Below are positions 44,522 to 53,754 of a stretch of DNA of 64,000 nt, piece by piece. The DNA is taken from positions 2,474,501 to 2,538,500 of the forward strand of contig OY752144.1 of the NCBI GenBank assembly GCA_963573315.1. Reading direction: 5' to 3'. The first letter of the stretch is position 1, and each line of letters starts with the position of its first letter. The stretch is from Entomortierella parvispora. Its lineage: Eukaryota > Mortierellomycota > Mortierellomycetes > Mortierellales > Mortierellaceae. The notes beneath the pieces were generated by a model. The model saw only the letters and a list, made by a program, of their open reading frames with translations. It was not told the origin of the DNA and made no database searches. A program made the translations under genes and the position numbers.

Positions 44522-45201
44522 AAGTCGCCTCAGGACGACCTTAACGGTCTTACTTCGTATCACACGATTCACACCCTTCAAAGAAACCAAAGCAGGCTCA
44601 CTCGTTATTTATTCCTGGGCTAGCAACACTATTCCCGTAGCCAGAAATTCCTGGCCTCAACCATCGTCCATATCCTATTCTCCAATCAATCAATAAAAAA
44701 GAACATGAAAACGAAGAGGGGGACGTCATTTGTCATCGAGCAAGGGGACATCATATCCCTCCACCATACCTGCCCCTACAAGTATGATCTGATATTGGAT
44801 ACTTGTGTTTCCAAGTTGCAAACGTGCGCCCTCAATTGTCTGACCCCGTTGCCTTTGTTCACACTCAGCTTTTCAATCACTCTCAAGTCGAGTGCTTGGA
44901 CCCCAAGCTCGGTTTTCATTTTGGGTATTATTATCAAATGATAAGATGATTTCACACAAGTGGCGCTGCAACAGGGTCAGTTTCTTTTTTTGAATAATAA
45001 TAAAAAAAGTCTTTCACGAGGACACATCAAGAGACAATTGATCTTCTTCACTGTAATGAATTTGTCGGCCATTGCTGAGTTGCCGAGGAGGTAAAGATAA
45101 TCTTGGGCACGCTGTCGGCGCTATGTTTGACCCGGCGACCGCCTTGCTTTGGCGAAGCAACGAGGTATGCTTATCCGCTGGCGAAGTGGCAGAAAGAATT
45201 A

Positions 45202-45211
45202 TATATAAAAG
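45202..45211 (+). promoter_or_regulatory. TATA box
   Basis: TATATAAAAG, 127 bases before the small ORF at 45329, with a CACTCT-repeat leader between. Confidence 0.6.
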
Positions 45212-45259
45212 AATGAGAATCTGTTCTTTTGGTCCATTTCGCTTGTTCACGTCCCCCAT

Positions 45260-45305
45260 TCTCACTCTCACTTTCATCTCACTCTCACTCTCACTCTCAC
45301 TCTCT
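45260..45305. repeat. (CACTCT)n leader microsatellite
   Basis: Imperfect CACTCT hexamers on the plus strand between the TATA box and the ORF start. Confidence 0.85.
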
Positions 45306-45328
45306 GCCTCAGCCCTCTCCACATTACA

Positions 45329-45529
45329 ATGTGTCTATGTGCTTCCACTTATATTCCACTTTTGCTCCAAGCAACTTCCATAAACATTTTGCCAGCACAA
45401 TTCGGTAGTCAACGAACCGTTACAGCTGGCGAGAGACAGCAATTGCTCGCCAACCTCGGATCTGACCAACTGCCCCTCGATTTGCCAGCCTTTGCCTTCA
45501 CGAGCCAGAATTTACCGGCCTTAGAATGA
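45329..45529 (+). CDS. Possible small protein of 66 residues
   Basis: ATG at 45329 lies just downstream of a strong TATA box and pyrimidine leader. The N-terminus (MCLCASTYIPLLLQATSI) is hydrophobic and the rest is polar (TVTAGERQQLLANLGSDQL). It may be a genuine small gene, an upstream ORF in a long leader of the gene at 45941, or the remnant of a family member. No family recognised. Confidence 0.35.
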   Translation: MCLCASTYIPLLLQATSINILPAQFGSQRTVTAGERQQLLANLGSDQLPLDLPAFAFTSQNLPALE

Positions 45530-45940
45530 CCCCTGCAGCTACCGACAAATAGGTTTTGCCTTAAGGTCTACAAGTCACAGTGGCCAAATTAGAGTTTCCC
45601 TTGGTTCATGGGCCGCAGAAAAGACTGTTCCTGATCGACTCTACCACGATTCCGCGATTTTGGAGTTACCCAAAGTGGGCCCCCGTACACGATGTGACAT
45701 CGCCCCATTCTGATCGGGCGACATCAAGTCCTCTTTTGTGCGGGCATTCGTCACAAGTACCCTGAATGCCTTTGCAACATCCGGTTAAATCAATGGCGTT
45801 AAGAGCAAAACCCATCTTTTCATCGTTTCGTGCCATGTTCGGTTTTTTCTACCTCTTTCTTCCCTCGTCACCGACTTCCTGCTCCCGACTGCCGAATCCT
45901 TCTTACGCTGGATAGTCCACTCTTCTAAACCTAAGCAACC

Positions 45941-46999
45941 ATGTCTCACAAGTTTCTTTCATTGTTCGAAGACCCCGAACAGCCAGACCCCGACCTTTAT
46001 ATAACTCTTCCTCAGTCTGAACTGGAGGATGACGAACCCGGGCCTCTCCAAATTCCTGCAGCCCAATTCATTGTGCAGCACACGGTTGCTCAAACTGTGG
46101 ACCCCATCCTCCTATTCGAGATGCCTTTCATGGTCCGCGAGATTGCCCAGATGCTTCAGCTCCGATGGGGCTTTGGCCACTTGGCCCTGCCGTTACTCTT
46201 TCCAGTTTTCTTGTCCGAGGATGTCGCTCGCTCCTTTGGTTGTCGACCTTACAACCTTTTCATTGGTTTCATTGGTAAGGATACCTTCGAATTCTGGGCC
46301 CAATGGAGCCAATTTGAAACAGTGGTGGTCTATCCAGGCCTGCAGGAAACTCTCTTCTTTCAAAATGATGGACCGATTACCTTGGACTGCTGGACTGCTT
46401 CAGAGGTGCTCTATGAAAACCTCCTGGCAATGCTTCCTCTCGTACCTCCAACAACGGCCCCTCTTGTTCCCAGCGATGCTTCCCAAAATCATCAGACCGT
46501 GGCCGCCCCCTCCCCTCACATAATCCCATACGAGCCAAACTTCGAGCAAATTGACCCCAAAGACCCAAGATTCGCTGCTGTCATAGGAGATCCAACTGTC
46601 CCAGCCAGAGTGATCCACACTAAAAAAGTGTATGGATGTACGGTTTCGAACTGCACCCACAAGAGCAGCACCGTCAGCAACAGAAGGGCACACGAAAAGA
46701 CACACGAGCCACCAGGGTTTAACTGTCATGAAACCATTTGTGCTCGAAAGAGTCAAGATGAGAGAGAGAGATCTGGCACTGGATGCCTTCTCGAATGTGA
46801 AAGGTATCCCTGTGGTGGACTGGTCTGCCCAAAAGTCTACACCCAGAAATGGTCTCTCGAGCGCCACATCAGTGAAGATCACACTTTGGTTCCCCTCCTT
46901 GGATGTCCGGCTGAATCTTGCGAGATGAGAGCGAAGAGGCACGGTGTAAAGTGCGAAGAACACGGCGACAAGGTCAAGAGGTTGAAGACATCCACCTAA
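45941..46999 (+). CDS. C2H2-like zinc-finger protein, copy 2 of a duplicated pair
   Basis: Single exon, 352 residues. Aligns by eye with the gene at 43490 over most of its length: FGHLALPLLFPVFLS, then WAQWSQFETVVVYPGLQETL and FFQNDGPITLDCW. In the zinc region come a C-x4-C-x12-H-x3-H finger (CTVSNC ... HEKTH), CARKSQDERERSGTGCLLEC, CGGLVCPKVYTQKWSLERH and LLGCPAESCEMRAKRHG. Copy 2 keeps a more canonical first finger than copy 1. The first 40 residues are acidic and differ from copy 1. Same orientation, about 1.4 kb apart. Function is unknown beyond likely nucleic-acid binding. Confidence 0.82.
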   Translation: MSHKFLSLFEDPEQPDPDLYITLPQSELEDDEPGPLQIPAAQFIVQHTVAQTVDPILLFEMPFMVREIAQMLQLRWGFGHLALPLLFPVFLSEDVARSFGCRPYNLFIGFIGKDTFEFWAQWSQFETVVVYPGLQETLFFQNDGPITLDCWTASEVLYENLLAMLPLVPPTTAPLVPSDASQNHQTVAAPSPHIIPYEPNFEQIDPKDPRFAAVIGDPTVPARVIHTKKVYGCTVSNCTHKSSTVSNRRAHEKTHEPPGFNCHETICARKSQDERERSGTGCLLECERYPCGGLVCPKVYTQKWSLERHISEDHTLVPLLGCPAESCEMRAKRHGVKCEEHGDKVKRLKTST

Positions 47000-49242
47000 C
47001 AGGTGCCCCACCTGGTTCGGGCAGTCCTTCAATTCCCTTGACGAAGGAGAAAGAAATCGGCAAGAATTCCTCTCATCTGCTGCTACGCGGCGTCCGCAAA
47101 CAAAACCATGAACCCCAAAAAACAAGAAAAAAAAAAGTCTTTTGTCTCTACATCCTCATTCATCTATCCTTGGACGAACATCCTGGCTTCGGTCGCTCAA
47201 CAACGCAGGTGGCACCCAGTTTTCAGTCGCCGAATCATCGAGATACAGTCTTTCCATGGACAATACCAGAACCCGGGCTAAAGATACAATAAAGAAAGAA
47301 AGGAATTTCAAGGAAACTCTCTTGCCCTTTTGCCTTTAGAGTTAGTCCGTTTTTTGTATTGCCCCTTGCGAAAGAGTGAATGAAAAAGAGCTTCTATGGT
47401 AATCACATCCGGGCCTGTGTGTTGACTCTGTGTGCAAACGTCCGTGTGCTAAATTCCTTTTTACGTCCCCAAGTAGAGAGGCGGTCAAGTTCTCACCAGC
47501 TGTATGACAAATGTGTCACTGCATGAAGCAACCATTTTGTATCATCAAAACGGATGTATTCTGTTTTCAACATCGCCCCCCACTCTGAACAACGCTCTTT
47601 GGAGACAACCTGCATTTGACCTGGTCTTGCCAACGTCAACCTGCTTCCAACTACTAAAGAGTCATTCGCCACAATAAGCCACAACGGTAATTGACGCGAA
47701 AAAAGCGAGAATTACAGCAACGAGTATTTCAGTATTCACGACCACCACAAGTACCAGTCAAAACCCTGGAAAAAATCCAGCTCACCCGCCCACCTGGGAG
47801 GATAACAATGTGACCACCGTCGATTCTTTGGGTAAACCAACTCAAGATCCCTCTGTCGCACTCTTATCAGATCACCACGCTTCGTTTGTCCTGTCCCACC
47901 GGAATTTTCATTCAACGATGAGGTCGCAGCCCCTGCCATAGTAGACCGCGAAGACCCTTCTCGGGAGAATACCATTGCATCCGCTGACAATGTTTTCTCT
48001 GGTGACAAGAACTCTTTCTTTCGTCGTCCCCTTCTTTCCTCTGTCATCACCGGAAAGGAGTCCATTGGTATTTAATTAACGATGTGAACCCGACCTCTCG
48101 GCAAGTGACCCTACAATTGGGGACGAGAGAGAAAACAAACAAGTAACAAGGTGTCCTGACGTGCCGGAATGACGCGAATTGCCAGAGCACTGACAGAGTA
48201 ATCACTGGGAGTAACGCAGTATAGCTTGTCGAGCTGACAATTCTTTGCATGGTGTCGTGTCATGGCCGTCGTTTCCCGCCCAGAAATCAAGTACAGACGT
48301 GTTCTTTTCAACAAATCCATCATTCACGAACTAGCCTGCCTTTGTCCATTTTGCTTTGCTATATCGATTATCGATATGTGGAAATGACGGAGCAGTCTGA
48401 GACTCTGAGCACAGACCTATTGTCTGTCACGTGGCGCGTACTGCTGGTATGGAGGATGCATCATGCATCTGCGAACATCCTGAATCTTTTTCCATGTCAC
48501 AGCATGGTCGCAATTTCTACATGACAACCCCCCACTCATTCTTCTCCTTGTCTGTCCCAGTCCTTCGATTATTTCCTTCCTCCCAGGCAACAACGTTGTG
48601 CTCGGTACAGACAAGATGGGTTGACTTCACTTTCCCCAACCTAATGCACAGCACAACACACCTTCCCAAGTTGTCATTATTTGACTCGACCATTTTTTGT
48701 ATTTTGGAGGTCATGCTGCCCGACCATATCAACCGGATGCTTCGGCATTCGAAGGAATAAACACACTCTCTTTCTCTCTGCTACTTGTCTCCCCGAGACG
48801 GACGAAGCAAATGGGAAAAACGTCCGCCTGACAGCCTGCACCCCTGGGCCAAACAATTTGTTCCAAGATTTTTTGAAGTTCCGCCAGCAACATCAGGTAA
48901 GGAGATCTGAGGCTGCTGCAAGCTATTGCGCGTTAACTTTCAAGGCTACCTCGGGCACCTTGCAATTATAGCTTCCAGCGGTCGAGAGTGTGTTACTTTT
49001 GCAGTCCCTAGCCCCGATCTCGTGCCGTCGCCGCACAATTGCTCAAGATGTGCTTGCTTTTGGGACTGGACTTGTTTATTTTTGTCTGAGGGACGATTTT
49101 GCTTCTTTGTTTTGCAATTATTTTCCTCTTAGCCCGACCTGCTTCTGTGCCCGCTCGCTTAGTCTTCTCCTGCTTGCCTTCCTTACTCTGCCATTGTGCA
49201 GTTCCTTCTTTCTCTCCCTCGCCGTCGACTCTCTTCCCAACA
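47000..49242. other. Intergenic region of about 2.2 kb
   Basis: Includes the 3' end of copy 2. A minus-strand frame of 109 codons (48065-47736) starts with an ATG after an AT-rich stretch and could be a small gene, but nothing recognisable is encoded. The remainder shows no clear gene. Confidence 0.4.
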
Positions 49243-51261
49243 ATGCTCAAGCAACCAAACAGCAGACACTTCTCACAAAACGACGTCAAATACCCCATCT
49301 CTGAAGAGGTCCCGTTCCTCTACGAAGACAGCACTCAGTCCTCAACCTTCCTGCAAGACCATGCTCCTCCTATCAACCTTCTCCCTCAAGGCGACATCGC
49401 AAGCCAGCCTCCCAACGTAACCTGTCCCTTCGCCTCAGACTCGCTCTATACAATCGAACCTCCAACGCACCACTCTACTCTCTGGTCGCCTCAACCTGTG
49501 CATGGCTCTGCTGCCAACGTGCTAACACCTCCCATTGTTCAAGGGCCTTCGTTGATCCCTGGCTCCAACTTTCAGCCTCAAGCTTCCACTCCAGAGCACC
49601 ACGATTCCGCAAAGGTTGCCTCCTCTGCGTCAGCTTCCGCTGCCAAGAACGCTCCTTGTAGCCACAAAGAGACTTTACAGCGTGTGCCCCTCTCCTCTAG
49701 GCATGCTGATGTTTCGTTTGATAACGGCCACAACCTGGGACTGAGCATCAGTCTCGCCATCGACCCTCAGTACCTGAGGCACCCCTCACTTTGCACGCTG
49801 GAGGATTGCTTTTACCCCAAGAAAAATGACTTGCGCAAGCGGATGACGGTGCATCTTCCGTCCCTCCCTCCGTCCTGTTTGTCTGCAACGTATACTTTCA
49901 GTCTAGCCCAAGACACTGGCCTGCGCCTGAAGGTTCGAATCCCTTCACCGTGTACAACAAGTATCCGGCACACGGACAGCTTACTTGGACGACTTCTGTG
50001 CCTGGAAGTGATCCTCCAAGCCCCGACTATCCCCTCCACGTTGGCCACATACTCTTTCGTGAAATTGGATTCTGAGTCGTCAGAGGTCAGGCTGGACCGA
50101 CAGCTTTCAGCACCCACTCAAACCTTGGATTTTTCGACTGCACATCGGCATCCCTTGGCAAAGCAGCCCATGGCAAAGCAGCCTGAAACGACCATTATCA
50201 ATTCTCGGCGTGATACGACATCAGGGGGGCTTGGGGTCGATACTTCCTCTTCGCTGTCGGTTCCCTCCTATTCTAATCCTTTCCCCGAGAACGCGCAGCC
50301 CCATGGTGATGGGTTGTTGCTTCTTAATACGAATCCTTTCTCCTCCTTGGAGTTTTTCCCCCAGCTGAAGGACATAGAACAAAATTCTGTTGGGGAAGCA
50401 AGTGCTATCACCCGCCCCCTTTTACCGCTTTGCCCGGACACGACTCCATCTTTACGGTCATCGCCTTCGCAAACTTCGTTTGGAAAGAAGAGACGACGCA
50501 GTGGAGACAGCCCACGTGAATGGCCCCTTCCTCCTTCTCATCCGCCGCTATTGTCTCCCTCCATGGATGAGTCGAAATACTTCGACTATGACCCGTATAA
50601 CGAGAATGGAGGCGCTGATGGAGGAGTCAATGGAGACTGCAGCGATACGGATCTTGACACTGGCGGCGAGAGCGACGACGAGGGCCCTGACACGGACGAT
50701 CAACCAGGCCCTTCCACGTTTGATCAGAAGAAAACACTCAAAAATTCCTACATGTGGCGCAAACTTGGCCCGCGTGAGATTGCATGCTCCTATGGCTGGC
50801 ACCCTTCGGACGGAAACACCATCCCCAGTCCCTGTAACAAAATCTATCAGCGAACCAGCAACTGCACCAGCCACTACCAGAAAAAACACCTGAACGCCAA
50901 TTTGAAGTGGCCTTGCTGTGTCAATATCTGCAGGAAACAACCCAAGCAACCAGCTGCGTGGAAGGGACGAGGCAAACTGTTGTACAGCTGTGAAGACATG
51001 GGGTGCTTGGAAAAATGCGATAACCAATGCCAAGCTAGTTTTGAGACCCAAGAGACTTTGGTTCGACATCGAAACAAGCACTCGATTGCCCACTGGTTGA
51101 AATGCTTGCATTCCGATAGATGTGGTCTGACGTTTGAAAACTCTGATCTTCGAAATAAGCACCACTCTATTTGCTTCCCGGGTTGTCCATTGCAGGGAAC
51201 CACCTGCACTCACTCTCGCCCAAAACCCAAAAGTTTGCATCCAACGAATGATCAAAAGTGA
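49243..51261 (+). CDS. Zinc-finger protein with extended-loop fingers (672 residues)
   Basis: The ATG at 49243 (MLKQPNSRHF) follows a pyrimidine-rich leader; the hydrophobic upstream extension of the frame is probably untranslated. Residues about 165-250 contain a predicted beta-rich domain (GLSISLAIDPQYL ... YTFSLAQDTGLRLKVRIPSP) resembling part of the gene at 53384. The middle is Ser/Pro-rich, with an acidic Asp/Gly stretch at about 445-490. The zinc region (about 512-670) begins with a finger whose first two Cys are 15 residues apart (C-x15-CNKIYQRTSNCTSHYQKKH). It continues with Cys-rich fingers (CQASFETQETLVRHRNKH; CGLTFENSDLRNKHH). Probably nuclear and DNA-binding. Confidence 0.8.
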   Translation: MLKQPNSRHFSQNDVKYPISEEVPFLYEDSTQSSTFLQDHAPPINLLPQGDIASQPPNVTCPFASDSLYTIEPPTHHSTLWSPQPVHGSAANVLTPPIVQGPSLIPGSNFQPQASTPEHHDSAKVASSASASAAKNAPCSHKETLQRVPLSSRHADVSFDNGHNLGLSISLAIDPQYLRHPSLCTLEDCFYPKKNDLRKRMTVHLPSLPPSCLSATYTFSLAQDTGLRLKVRIPSPCTTSIRHTDSLLGRLLCLEVILQAPTIPSTLATYSFVKLDSESSEVRLDRQLSAPTQTLDFSTAHRHPLAKQPMAKQPETTIINSRRDTTSGGLGVDTSSSLSVPSYSNPFPENAQPHGDGLLLLNTNPFSSLEFFPQLKDIEQNSVGEASAITRPLLPLCPDTTPSLRSSPSQTSFGKKRRRSGDSPREWPLPPSHPPLLSPSMDESKYFDYDPYNENGGADGGVNGDCSDTDLDTGGESDDEGPDTDDQPGPSTFDQKKTLKNSYMWRKLGPREIACSYGWHPSDGNTIPSPCNKIYQRTSNCTSHYQKKHLNANLKWPCCVNICRKQPKQPAAWKGRGKLLYSCEDMGCLEKCDNQCQASFETQETLVRHRNKHSIAHWLKCLHSDRCGLTFENSDLRNKHHSICFPGCPLQGTTCTHSRPKPKSLHPTNDQK

Positions 51262-51959
51262 AGGTGATGTACGATCACCACGTCATTTATTTATTTTCAT
51301 CTTCATTTGTCTCTCTCCCCTCCTACGTCTCTCTCCTCTTCGAGTTTTCTTCTGTGTGTTTTGGTCCACATTGTGTTGTACAGAGTGTAAATAATAAATT
51401 GCAAACTAATTCATATATCATTGGCGTTCATGATCTTGCCCATGCTGAAAGACCCTACCTCTTTGGCTGTTGCGGTCCTACGGCCTGGAGGGCAATGAAA
51501 TGTTGCTGCTAGGTTCCCGCGCCAGGGGCGAAAGTTGTTGGGAGAGGCAATTGATGCTTCCGATTCAATTGAAGGCGAAGTAGTCATTCGATCGAACAGG
51601 CCTGGGTCCTCGCATGAATCGACTTTGCATTGCTATCTTTCATGACTCCTTGTCGAATGCCCCCAATGAATCGAAACACAACACAAAAAAAGCATCACGC
51701 CACTGACCATGCCAGCAAGATCATGGGGCATGAGTATGTTTAGAATGACCTTTGCCAATGTCAATCGGAAAAAAAAGGGACAGGGAATTGACTTTACGCA
51801 AAATACTTGTAAACCAAACCACAAACACCTCCGCCAATCTATAGTCGTTATAATGTATAAAAGGAACCGATCCCGAGTCAGGGTTCAAGATATTTGGGAG
51901 AGTGGTCTTTTTTTGACCATTCTTCAACTCCTTCCTCTTGTTCCCTTCACTCCTTCGAA
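51262..51959. other. Intergenic region with TATA box
   Basis: A TATAAAAGG core promoter at 51856-51864 lies 96-104 bases before the next ATG. Otherwise no signal. Confidence 0.5.
51856..51864 (+). promoter_or_regulatory. TATA box of the zinc-finger gene at 51960
   Basis: TATAAAAGG at a normal distance from the start codon. Confidence 0.65.
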
Positions 51960-52916
51960 ATGGCCCATCATTTCCTTCAATCTGGCCACGGTGTCTTCAA
52001 GTCTTGGAAGGATAATCCTGTCGATCCGAAATATCTGCGGAACCAAGAAGAAGACTGTGGCGAATTTTTATACCCTTATTCCGAAGAAGAGGAAAGTCTG
52101 TTCCTGGATGATCGTGTCTTTTGGTCAACGATAGAACAACGAGTCTACGAGAGCCCATTTTCGGAGACCTTGGGCCCCATCGCGGCACAGACCAACTCCA
52201 TGGGCCTGACTCCACAGCCATTGACGCGTGACTTTTCAGCGGAGCCTCAAACTGTAGAATCTTTTGACCATTTATACTCAAATGGTGCTGTAGAAAACGA
52301 GCAGCAAAGTAGGAGTCATAGAGGAGAAGGTGGTGGCTGTGAGGAAGAAGAGGGGGATGAGAATGAAGGGGAAGAGAGGTTGTCAATGCCTGATCACTGT
52401 TGGGTGGTAGTCGAATCGCCAGCTAGGCTGAATCGATCTGGGCACCCAGTGGTTTCCGACGCGAATGTGAAGAGCACAAAGATTCAGCGGCCTTCCGACA
52501 AAGAGAGACCTTTCGAGTGTTCAGTGTGTGGATTGCCATATACCAGGCAGTGGAACTTGACAAAGCATTTCAAGCAGAACCACAGTGGGGTGTTTAAGTA
52601 TTTCAAGTGCTTGGTTCAGGTTCCCGATCAAGACGAAGCTAATGGGATCTCTCCTACGACTCAGCCATGCGGTGCTCATCTCGAATCCAAGGGAAACCTG
52701 GAAAGGCATTGGCGCCTGCATTCTAACGTACTCTCGATCGCCTGCAATCACCCTGGGTGTGATGAACATTTCCAGAGGCACGAAGATCGCAACCGCCATC
52801 ATTACTCGTTTTGTAAGAAGCGCCACTTGTGCATGGACTTTGTTGTCACCGGCACCACCGCCTGTAACGTGGGCCCTCGTTCCCGGACTTGCACCCATAC
52901 CCCACCCTCCATTTGA
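51960..52916 (+). CDS. C2H2 zinc-finger protein with extended middle finger (318 residues)
   Basis: Single exon. The N-terminal half is acidic, with aromatic residues (YLRNQEEDCGEFLYPYSEEE) and a Glu/Gly run. Three fingers lie at about 183-300. The first is classical (CSVCGLPYTRQWNLTKHF). The second has 19 residues between its cysteines (C-x19-CGAHLESKGNLERHWRLH). The third is CNHPGCDEHFQRHEDRNRHH. Order and key residues (SKG..RH, then R.EDRNRH) parallel the modules of the genes at 22270 and 25829, supporting common descent. The tail holds further Cys. Likely a transcription regulator. Confidence 0.85.
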   Translation: MAHHFLQSGHGVFKSWKDNPVDPKYLRNQEEDCGEFLYPYSEEEESLFLDDRVFWSTIEQRVYESPFSETLGPIAAQTNSMGLTPQPLTRDFSAEPQTVESFDHLYSNGAVENEQQSRSHRGEGGGCEEEEGDENEGEERLSMPDHCWVVVESPARLNRSGHPVVSDANVKSTKIQRPSDKERPFECSVCGLPYTRQWNLTKHFKQNHSGVFKYFKCLVQVPDQDEANGISPTTQPCGAHLESKGNLERHWRLHSNVLSIACNHPGCDEHFQRHEDRNRHHYSFCKKRHLCMDFVVTGTTACNVGPRSRTCTHTPPSI

Positions 52917-53383
52917 CATAGTGTCCTTTATCCTATGCCCTCTGTCCAGATCTTAGTCAATTGAAATAAAAAAAAACGAACCAAAAAAAAAATACCGCCA
53001 ATGCACCTGCTTCGAAAACGCTTCACTTGCTTTATCTCCAATTGCCTTCGCGCCCTTGGTATATATATCGATTGGCACAACAGACGAGGGAATGTCCTCT
53101 TTCCTTTCTTTTTTTTTTATTTTTTTCTCTCTTTCTCGTCAATTGTAACCATCATTTCCCCTGCCCGTTCCGTCACTCTTACTCGGCCCTTTCAGCTCCT
53201 CAGCACATAAGCAAACACTTTCTTCTCCTTCCTCCACATCCACTAAGTCAACCCTTCCCCGTTCTCGCCCACCTACTCGCCCACCCAGTTTCCCACCTTA
53301 CCAGTTCATTCACGCATCATATCTCACTTCCATAAAGCCGATCGCCGTGCAACTTCTTTCTCGAGTAATCATACAAAAAAAAA
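52917..53383. other. Intergenic region upstream of 53384
   Basis: TA-rich TATA-like element at 53060-53068 and a long pyrimidine-rich leader. No ORF of note. Confidence 0.45.
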
Positions 53384-53721
53384 ATGAGCTATCAGAGAGG
53401 AGGATCCTTGTCGCAACTCTCGCATCTGAAGTGTGATAATTCAAGCGATGAGGGTGAAAATTCAGAAACGTACCTGACGATATCTGAGAACATGGTCGAC
53501 CAACAGAGCTACAGCAATGATACCCTCCTTCAGCCCCTGCAACCCAATGATCCAACAGCCTACAGACCATTCCCAGTCGAGAATGGCGTAAGTCCTAACC
53601 AGAGTCCTCTGGGTCTTTGTGAGCGGTTCTTTTGGCTAGGGGAAACGATCATCGCTGGATCATCGCCTTTCTCTCTTTTTACTTCTCCCAATCACAAGCT
53701 GTTCGTTCTGACTTGTGCCAC

Positions 53722-53754
<33 letters not shown>

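Larger units (their letters stand above)
44522..45940. other. Intergenic region between the duplicated pair
   Basis: Contains a TATA box at 45202, a CACTCT repeat and a small ORF at 45329. A short frame at 45580-45765 lacks an ATG start. No other signal. Confidence 0.4.

Noticed and set aside
49099-49242. Hydrophobic N-terminal extension of the gene at 49243 resembling a signal peptide
   Set aside because: The extension is a CT-rich leader; a nuclear zinc-finger protein should not be secreted and a good ATG lies at 49243.
49932-49942. GGTTCGAATCC, resembling a tRNA T-arm
   Set aside because: Lies inside the coding exon of the gene at 49243, with no acceptor stem or anticodon arm around it.
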